NCBI RefSeq assembly: GCF_012489685.1
Contig: NC_080045.1
Span: 47,885,096-47,949,095, forward strand
Length of the DNA stretch: 64,000 bases
Reading direction: 5' to 3'
Source of the DNA: Lotus japonicus
Lineage: Eukaryota; Streptophyta; Magnoliopsida; Fabales; Fabaceae
The number at the start of each line of letters is the position of its first letter. Positions within the stretch are counted from its first letter, which is position 1. The position numbers and the translations under genes were made by a program. This document shows, one piece after another, positions 56,349-64,000 of this stretch. The notes under the pieces were generated by a model, which saw only the letters and a list, made by a program, of their open reading frames with translations, was not told where the DNA came from and did no database searches.

Positions 56349-56419
56349 TGTCCTCATTATATATGATTAAAGTACTCCAAAAGTGATTTCTCACTTCCTT
56401 GCCCTGAACCACCACAATC

Positions 56420-56658
56420 ATGTCTGACAATTCTTCCAGCTTCACCCGACTTCTTTTCTTTGGCCTTGAAGAACACCCCCTGGATAACAATCAGTATGAA
56501 AATACTCCATGCATATTGTGCAACCAAGTTTTCTCTGATTCACATTCCTTCATTAGACATATTGATTATCATTATCATATTGCTGAACAAAGCCTTTCTT
56601 TGAGAGACTCGACTCTCAACCCTTTGCCTAATTTTCCCAGGCCTCTATTGATACAAGA
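56420..56658 (+). pseudogene. Single C2H2 zinc-finger protein, cut by the retrotransposon
   Basis: The frame starts MSDNSSSFTRLLFFGLEEHP and includes one finger-like motif, CILCNQVFSDSHSFIRHIDY followed by HYH (C-x2-C-x12-H-x4/5-H). About 80 codons are host sequence. Then the LTR at 56659 begins, and the frame runs on into it only by chance. The rest of the gene would lie beyond the other end of the retrotransposon, outside this window. The TATA box and lack of earlier damage suggest a gene that was whole until a fairly recent insertion. Product family beyond C2H2 is not known to me. Confidence 0.55.
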
Positions 56659-59600
56659 TGTAACACCCCGATTTCGGTGGCGTCACTTTAGCAACCAAAA
56701 TAAACTTAATGCGGAAAAACGTACATATTTTTTTTTTGATAATAACTAAGACAAGACTGAATTAAATAAAACCCAAATGCGAAAGGCAACAGAGCTAATA
56801 TACAATATATATAGCATCCCCCGCTGTAAATAGCGACCTCGTCACGAGTAACCTCCAATGACGGAAAGTAGAGAAGTGTAACGCCCGTAGGCAAAATGTA
56901 CAATCCCAAAATGTTAGGTCAAGTGTCAGCAACACAAGCCCTCAAAAATAAGAATAAGTCAGAGCTAGGACACTAACACCCAACCTTAATAGACTCTAAT
57001 CACCCATCCCCCATACTTCCATCATCGACTCCCATCTGGTCATGCATGAAGTCCGGTCCACGTCGAAGGCTCAATAGTAGTCATTTCGCTCCGGGTCTTC
57101 CCCGAACGACGAGGAATCACGGAAGAATCCACCAACGACATCTGACAAAAAGGGCATACATAGCCCCCCAAACACAGGTAGCACGTGCAAGGGTCAACTT
57201 ACGGAATATAGTATAGAGAATACAAGACAACAGGTAAAGTATAAGGGGTATAGATATATATGTTATATATATACATATAAGTTCTGCATTGTCTACCCTA
57301 AGGTTTAAACATAGAATGTTATCAACACTCTAGTACAATTCCATCATCAAAGCACATAACGATATCTATCAACATCTACTCATCAAAACACATAACGATA
57401 TTTAATTAGAGTGCATGATATGCCAATGCAACGTCAATCTCGACGATTCCGGAAAGAGTAGGCTGGGCACGTTTGAGTCGGTCCTAACACTGGCATTGTG
57501 TCGATCATAACCCCCGAGTGTCACTTACAACCTTGACATAGCCGGATCAGTCCTAACCCTGCGGGTCGACTTTTCCCTCCGCTATGCCCGACAATCAACA
57601 GGTCGATCCTAACCTCACGGTCGATCATATCCCCCGTCGATGTCTGAATTACCCGAAGGTATAAACTGTACCCGAAGGCATAAACTGTACCCGAAGGCAT
57701 AAACTGTACCCGAAGGCATAAACTGTACCCGAAGGTATAAACTGTACCCGAAGGCATAAACTGTACCCGAAGGCATAAACTGTACCCGAAGGCATAAACT
57801 GTACCCGAAGGCATAAACTTAACTCATGATGATTCCTCGAATCATCCGACTCATCTCCATCCGATGGTCAAAAACTGCTCAGCGAGCAAAGAGTATCGAC
57901 ATACTCGAAAACTATCAGTCTCCCGGCTTATCCCTCGGATAGCCCAACGACATAACTGCTCCCACAGCACAAGAGTATCAACATACTCAAAACTTCTCAA
58001 CTTTCTCAACACTTGGATCCGACGACACTTCTCGTTTTCCAAAACTAGGATCTTCATCCCAAGCTTCCTTTCGAGGTTTACGCCATTACTTAAAGATTTA
58101 GAGGTTGTTTAATGTCTTATGAGTTTTCTTTTCAAAATAATATCCTTTTAATCTTATCGCGAATCTTATAAGTTCCCGGGATCTCCAAATCCCAAATGAC
58201 TCCAGAGAATGTCTCGACCCATGAAAAACCATAACAAGGCCCGAATCTCATTCGTCCTATCGAACTTTCTCAAAACTCTCAAAATAAAATCGGCATGACC
58301 TGCCCGCTATTCTCACTACTCAGAATCACAGATATGAGTACAAGACATAGTTTAAATCATCACCGTCATCAAACATGACATATGACAATACATCTCAGAC
58401 TAAACACGTAGCACTTAGCATATAAATCATGCACCACACATCCTAGATTACCCACATAGCACATAGCATGTAAGTCAATCTCAAAAACATAATAGTAGAT
58501 GCATCATCTACATTGTCAGCCGAAGCCTCAGAAAACATTTTCCCAATCATACACAAACAAGTGCATAAACAGTAAATCAAGTCGAATGCGTCGACACCTA
58601 AAGCATTAGCTAGTAAGGTAAGTTGCCCTTACCTCTAGTTATTCCAGCGTTCTCCTCAAACGTTCCTTCACAATGAGCTCCTTGATCTTCAGGAAATTCT
58701 TCAAAAGAACCTTTAAAGTAAAACCACAGAATTCTATCAAAATCTATCGGAAACTAAGCTATCAATGCTCACTAAGGTTACACGAAGTAGTTCATACTCC
58801 GAGGTACGATAATCTAGCGCGAAAGGACAAGTTTTCGGAAAAGGAATTTTCCCCCTCCTCCCCTATAGGGCTCGACCACTTTTCACAATTGTGGGGCTCG
58901 ATTTTTCTTCGATCAAACTTGGTTCCTATGCTTTCATTAGCCGTAACTAAGGGTATTCTGAACTCGGAAAAATTATCGGATCAAAAACTGTCGCAGGGGT
59001 ATTTTGGTCATGATTTTTAACTTAGAAATTTCAAAACTGAAATCCCAAAAACCAAATTTTGCAGGGACGTTACTAACGACGTTTATGACAACTAATCCTA
59101 CTAACACTAAGCTAAGGCGATAGTTTTTAGCCTAAAGGTTGAAGCTTTACCTCAAAAACTCCAAAAATGGGTATTTAAGGCTAAAATTGATTCCGGCGGA
59201 ATTCCGGCGACATAACGGAAAATCTAATCCGGCAGAAGTGATCTTGGGCACATATAGAAGAGGTTTAGAATCAGAAATGAAAGATTCAGGATAGTTTTGC
59301 AAAAACCCATAAACTATTAGCTCAGAAAAGTCTACAGAAAAAGCTATGGAAAAAGCGATCAGAGGTAAGGATTAGCGACTATACCTCGAAGCCTTGAAGT
59401 AGCAACTGATTGATCGACGATCAAGCAAACGATGAAGAAAATATTCTCTTCTCCCTCCCTTGTAGAACTCGCGGCCTTGATGAAGAAAATGGAGGAAAAT
59501 TTGAGTTTTTCTTCCTTTCTTTGCTATATATAAAGGTTGGAAATTCGCGGGAAAAAGAAAGTTTCGCGAATCTAATTTTTCCGGCGTCATACTCCGTGAA

Positions 59601-60239
59601 TTAATAGATATGTTTTGGCGAAAAAATTCCAAAACTAAAATGAGGTCTCTTTGTATTTTTGGCAACTAAAGCATAGTCGGTATAAAACTATTTTACCCGA
59701 TAAGTTGCTTTTTGCATCGAATGTCGGAATGGAAAACTTCCTTCGGAAGAAAGATTGAAATCATCAAGAGAAATGAGTGCACGCGTGTAGAATATTCATT
59801 TGAAGCTCTGAATAGAAAAAGTCTTCATCGTCGAGAAATTCTAGGGTTTTGAAATACCAGGGATTCGGTTTCGGCAAACTTCCGATGATTGGAATCGGAC
59901 GTTCGTAGATCCTAGAGTTTCGCCTCGAAACGATTGTGATATATGGAAAAAGAGAAGTTCTAACATTTCTCTGAAGATTTTTGGAATTAACTTCCGTCGT
60001 GCCTAAAAGTGAAAATTAGCTATATACTAGGGTTTCTGACCTAGGTTTAAGCGTAAAACGATCGTGCTATAACTTTTATCGACTTCGATACGATCCTTTG
60101 ACTTTTCCTGAACTTTCTCCTTCATAAATTTATTTCATTTGGTAAACTCTTGTTCAGGTTTCCTTTCACGATACATCAAGCCTAATCGTAAATGGAAATC
60201 TCTTCCACTTATTCTAAGCTTAAAAACTTGGGTCTTACA
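56659..60239 (-). repeat. 3' LTR (3,581 bp) of the Tekay-like derivative
   Basis: In plus orientation it runs from TGTAACACCCCGATTTCGG to AACTTGGGTCTTACA. It shares termini and many blocks with the solo LTR at 10131-14265. It includes a 19-bp minisatellite with 9 units. Confidence 0.88.
57648..57818. repeat. 19-bp x 9 minisatellite in the 3' LTR
   Basis: Unit ACCCGAAGGCATAAACTGT, nine copies (some with GGTA in place of GGCA; the last ends AACTT). The sister LTR has six units at 62560-62671. Confidence 0.95.
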
Positions 60240-61553
60240 TTACTACCCTCCAAAAAGAAAGTTTCGTCCTCGAAACTTAGGGTTCAGTAAAAGCTCTGAC
60301 TATTGTTCTTGATCTTTTCCTCTAACTCCCATATGGCATCGTCTGTGTCTTTGTTCCAAATAACTCTTACTAAAGCACTCTGCTTTCCCTTCGATTGTTT
60401 CACTCTTCTAGTCCCAATGTTGACCAACAGCGTCTCAACAGACATATCATCTTTCAACTTGCCGAGGTTTAACTACAATCATCAATGGTAACACCACTAA
60501 AACTCTTACTCGAATATGATCTACAGCTTCTGAAGTCAATCTTTACCCTAAGATTCTCATTCCACTTAGCAAAAATTCACTCGCTAATCTCTAGCTTGTA
60601 TCACCGAAATCCATAACAAGTTTCATTCACTCTTAGACTTTAAGCAACTTGTCCAAATATGACAACCTCAAGTGTTCATCTTAATACTAACACTTCCCTT
60701 TTCTGTAACTTGATCACCATCTCGTCAATCAACTTCTTAATCTCTCTATCAAATTCTAACCAACTTCGAGTCCTAGAAACTTAAGACAACAATTCATAGA
60801 CTTAAAACCTGAACCCTCACCAAGTTTGGACCTCTAATGTCCGTTAATTCTTCAATGCTTCCTAAATGAATATCCATTTCTTCAAACTATATCTCCTTCG
60901 CAAGAGAACTTATACTTAATGCGAACTTTTTCCTCCCAGATCGACTAATCCTCGATCCAATCAAGTTAATCTTACCAATCCTTCTATCAAAGTCCATAGC
61001 CAGCTCTGATTCCGAATATCACCCCCTCAATATTAAGTTGATCAAGCCTAATACATCGAAGGTGAAATTTAGAAAAACCCACTGGAACAGTCAATGAGTT
61101 CCTATCATCCAATAGTCACAAATATCCTGACCTCACATCCTCAACGATTCCGCTACGGAACTACACGCCCTCGACATCATACGTATACTATCCATAAGAA
61201 ATCTCTATGAGATTCATCTTCAGCTTCTAACTTCTTGTTAAACGCATTGGTGCAGAACTACTTTCTAGGTTTACCGTGTTATTCTAAACCTCGTGTAATT
61301 TCTATAGCTAAAATACGAGCTACGGTCAAATAAGGTGTTAATAGGCGTAATAACTATAAGGTCAAAGCTCAAACAAACAGTTAGTACTCATCATAAGATA
61401 GCATCTCCATAACTATACAATATGATTAAGCAATAACTTCAATCAATTTTTAAGCGAAAAATCGCTTGCAGACAATCAATTTTCACTCTTTGCAGAGTCA
61501 CACAACCTAGCACAGAAGACCTATTCCCCAACAACTCCCGAAAGACTCGACAA
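60240..61553 (-). pseudogene. Internal remnant with chromodomain-like pol C-terminus
   Basis: Just inside the 3' LTR, the minus strand reads VETLLVNIGTRRVKQSKGKQ, then SALVRVIWNKDTDDAIWELE and EKIKNNSQSFY before a stop (about 60460-60285), matching the chromodomain end of Tekay/Del-type integrase. A TTTCGAGGACGAAACTTT stretch and the purine tract CTTTTTGGAGGGTAGTAA lead into the LTR. The rest of the interior shows no gag, RT or integrase core. The element therefore has a large internal deletion. Confidence 0.65.
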
Positions 61554-61565
61554 GCTCTGATACCA
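61554..61565 (-). other. Primer-binding site of the Tekay-like derivative
   Basis: Minus strand TGGTATCAGAGC, complementary to the 3' end of initiator tRNA-Met, three bases inside the 5' LTR. This site is usual for plant chromoviruses. Confidence 0.9.
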
Positions 61566-61568
61566 CAA

Positions 61569-64000
61569 TGTAACACCCCGATTTCGGTGGCGTCACTTTA
61601 GTAACCAAAATAAACTTAATGCGGAAAAACGTACATATTTTTTTTTGATAATAACTAAGACAAGACTGAATTAAATAAAACCCAAATGCGAAAGGCAACA
61701 GAACTAATATACAATATATATAGCATCCCCCGCTGTAAATAGCGACCTCGTCACGAGTAACCTCCAATGACGGAAAGTAGAGAAGTGCAACGCCCGTAGG
61801 CAAAATGTACAATCCCAAAATGTTAGGTCAAGTGTCAGCAACACAAGCCCTCAAAAATAAGAATGAGTCAGAGCTAGGACACTAACACCCAACCTTAATA
61901 GACTCTAATCACCCATCCCCCATACTTCCATCATCGACTCCCATCTGGTCATGCATGAAGTCCGGTCCACGTCGAAGGCTCAATAGTAGTCATTTCGCTC
62001 CGGGTCTTCCCCGAACGACGAGGAATCACGGAAGAATCCACCAACGACATCTGACAAAAAGGGCATACATAGCCCCCCAAACACAGGTAGCACGTGCAAG
62101 GGTCAACTTACGGAATATAGTATAGAGAATACAAGACAACAGGTAAAGTATAAGGGGTATAGATATATATGTTATATATATACATATAAGTTCTGCATTG
62201 TCTACCCTAAGGTTTAAACATAGCATGTTATCAACACTCTAGTACAATTCCATCATCAAAGCACATAACGATATCTATCAACATCTACTCATCAAAACAC
62301 ATAACGATATTTAATTAGAGTGCATGATATGTCAATGCAACGTCAATCTCGACGATTCCGGAAAGAGTAGGCTGGGCACGTTTGAGTCGGTCCTAACACT
62401 GACATTGTGTCGACCATAACCCCCGAGTGTCACTTACAACCTTGACATAGCCGGATCAGTCCTAACCCTGCGGGTCGACTTTTCCCTCCGCTATGCCCGA
62501 CAATCAACAGGTCGATCCTAACCTCACGGTCGATCATATCCCCCATCGATGTCCGAATTACCCGAAGGTATAAACTGTACCCGAAGGCATAAACTGTACC
62601 CGAAGGCATAAACTGTACCCGAAGGCATAAACTGTACCCGAAGGCATAAACTGTACCCGAAGGCATAAACTTAACTCATGATGATTCCTCGAATCATCCG
62701 ACTCATCTCCATCCGATGGTCAAAAACTGCTCAGCGAGCAAAGAGTATCGACATACTCGAAAACTATCAGTCTCCCGGCTTATCCCTCGGATAGCCCAAC
62801 GACATAACTGCTCCCACAGCACAAGAGTATCAACATACTCAAAACTTCTCAACTTTCTCAACACTTGGATCCGACGACACTTCTCGTTTTCCAAAACTAA
62901 GATCTTCATCCCAAGCTTCCTTTCGAGGTTAACGCCATTACTTAAAGATTTAGAGGTTGTTTAATGTCTTATGAGTTTTCTTTTCAAAATAATATCCTTT
63001 TAATCTTATCGCGAATCTTATAAGTTCCCGGGATCTCCAAATCCCAAATGACTCCAGAGAATGTCTCGACCCATGAAAAACCATAACAAGGCCCGAATCT
63101 CATTCGTCCTATCAAACTTTCTCAAAACTCTCAAAATAAAATCGGCATGACCTGCCCGCTATTCTCACTACTCAGAATCACAGATATGAGTACAAGACAT
63201 AGTTTAAATCATCACCGTCATCAAACATGTCATATGACAATACATCTCAGACTAAACACGTAGCACTTAGCATATAAATCATGCACCACACATCCTAGAT
63301 TACCCACATAGCACATAGCATGTAAGTCAATCTCAAAAACATAATAGTAGATGCATCATCTACATTGTCAGCCGAAGCCTCAGAAAACATTTTCCCAATC
63401 ATACACAAACAAGTGCATAAACAGTAAATCAAGTCGAATGCGTCGACACCTAAAGCATTAGCTAGTAAGGTAAGTTGCCCTTACCTCTAGTTATTCCAGC
63501 GTTCTCCTCAAACGTTCCTTCACAATGAGCTCCTTGATCTTCAGGAAATTCTTCAAAAGAACCTTTAAAGTAAAACCACAGAATTCTATCAAAATCTATC
63601 GGAAACTAAGCTATCAATGCTCACTAAGGTTACACGAAGTAGTTCATACTCCGAGGTACGATAATCTAGCGCGAAAGGACAAGTTTTCGGAAAAGGAATT
63701 TTCCCCCTCCTCCCCTATAGGGCTCGACCACTTTTCACAATTGTGGGGCTCGATTTTTCTTCGATCAAACTTGGTTCCTATGCTTTCATTAGCCGTAACT
63801 AAGGGTATTCTGAACTCGGAAAAATTATCGGATCAAAAACTGTCGCAGGGGTATTTTGGTCATGATTTTTAACTTAGAAATTTCAAAACTGAAATCCCAA
63901 AAACCAAATTTTGCAGGGACGTTACTAACGACGTTTATGACAACTAATCCTACTAACACTAAGCTAAGGCGATAGTTTTTAGCCTAAAGGTTGAAGCTTT
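61569..64000 (-). repeat. 5' LTR of the Tekay-like derivative (partial, runs off the window)
   Basis: Same sequence as 56659 onward, offset by 4,910 bases, reduced to 4,852 after the minisatellite and a one-base T-run difference. It includes a minisatellite with six units (62560-62671). About 1.1 kb is outside the window. Confidence 0.9.

Larger units (their letters stand above)
56659..64000 (-). mobile_element. Tekay-like chromovirus derivative with 3.6 kb LTRs and a short interior (runs off the window)
   Basis: On the minus strand: 5' LTR beginning outside the window and ending at 61569, PBS, 1,329-bp interior, polypurine tract, 3' LTR 60239-56659. The LTRs agree at all but about a dozen visible substitutions plus a repeat-number difference over the 2.4 kb that can be compared. 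The interior keeps only the end of a chromodomain polyprotein, so the element is non-autonomous and must use proteins of a relative. The left target duplication would be CAAGA (56654-56658); its partner is outside. Confidence 0.88.

Noticed and set aside
56659..56749. Extension of the C2H2 frame into RFRWRHFSNQNKLN
   Set aside because: The same words are found in other LTR copies, so this is LTR sequence, not the host gene.
61554..61565. tRNA-like match (initiator Met)
   Set aside because: Only 12 bases match, as expected for a retrotransposon primer-binding site; no tRNA gene is present.

Overview
This is a gene-poor, transposon-rich stretch of a flowering-plant nuclear genome. GT-AG introns, a COP1-interacting-protein-7-like gene, a type I MADS gene, an ENTH-domain gene and plant TE families (Tat and Tekay Ty3/gypsy, MULE, Helitron, hAT, Harbinger) show this. 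The style of the repeats suggests a eudicot, probably a legume, but nothing here proves the family.

Layout. 0.9-8.8 kb (minus): a complete 12-exon CIP7-like gene with a hAT-type element in an intron. 9.76-30.55 kb: one Mutator-like element (MULE) of about 7.1 kb swollen to 20.8 kb by two later insertions: a 4.1 kb solo LTR (10131-14265) beside its left end and a 9.5 kb nearly intact Tat-lineage Ty3/gypsy element (16386-25933) inside its transposase gene. The MULE has 9-bp target duplications, about 70-bp TIRs, a transposase fused in frame to an OTU protease domain, a convergent plant-mobile-domain (PMD) passenger gene, and three arrays of 24-bp palindromic repeats. 30.8-34.4 kb: small hAT, Harbinger and other MITEs and a second decayed PMD relic. 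34.4-35.8 kb (plus): a small gene resembling mitoribosomal mL59/mL64. 36.4-38.5 kb: a Helitron-like relic, a purine-rich low-complexity tract and a Harbinger-type MITE. 39.0-41.0 kb: 5'-truncated end of a second Tat-like element. 42.9-43.4 kb (plus): an intronless AGL62-like MADS gene. 44.2-47.0 kb (minus): a four-exon ENTH gene. 48.0-49.7 kb: LINE relic, foldback MITEs and TA microsatellites. 50.1-56.1 kb: a Helitron-like element containing a second MULE with roughly 400-bp TIRs, a broken MuDR-type transposase and a convergent broken GRF zinc-finger gene. 56.3-56.7 kb: a C2H2 zinc-finger reading frame cut by a retrotransposon. 56.66 kb to the end (minus): a Tekay-like chromovirus derivative with 3.6 kb LTRs and only 1.3 kb between them; its second LTR runs off the window.

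The host genes (CIP7-like, mL59/64-like, MADS, ENTH) look like an ordinary unlinked set. The most unusual structure is the first MULE: transposase plus OTU protease on one strand, a PMD gene converging on it, and period-24 palindromic arrays before each gene and between their 3' ends. The second MULE repeats the convergent two-gene plan with a different passenger, recalling the mudrA/mudrB layout of maize MuDR. Both MULEs are dead as they stand. Several frame breaks lie in 8-9 base homopolymers, so some could be sequencing errors.
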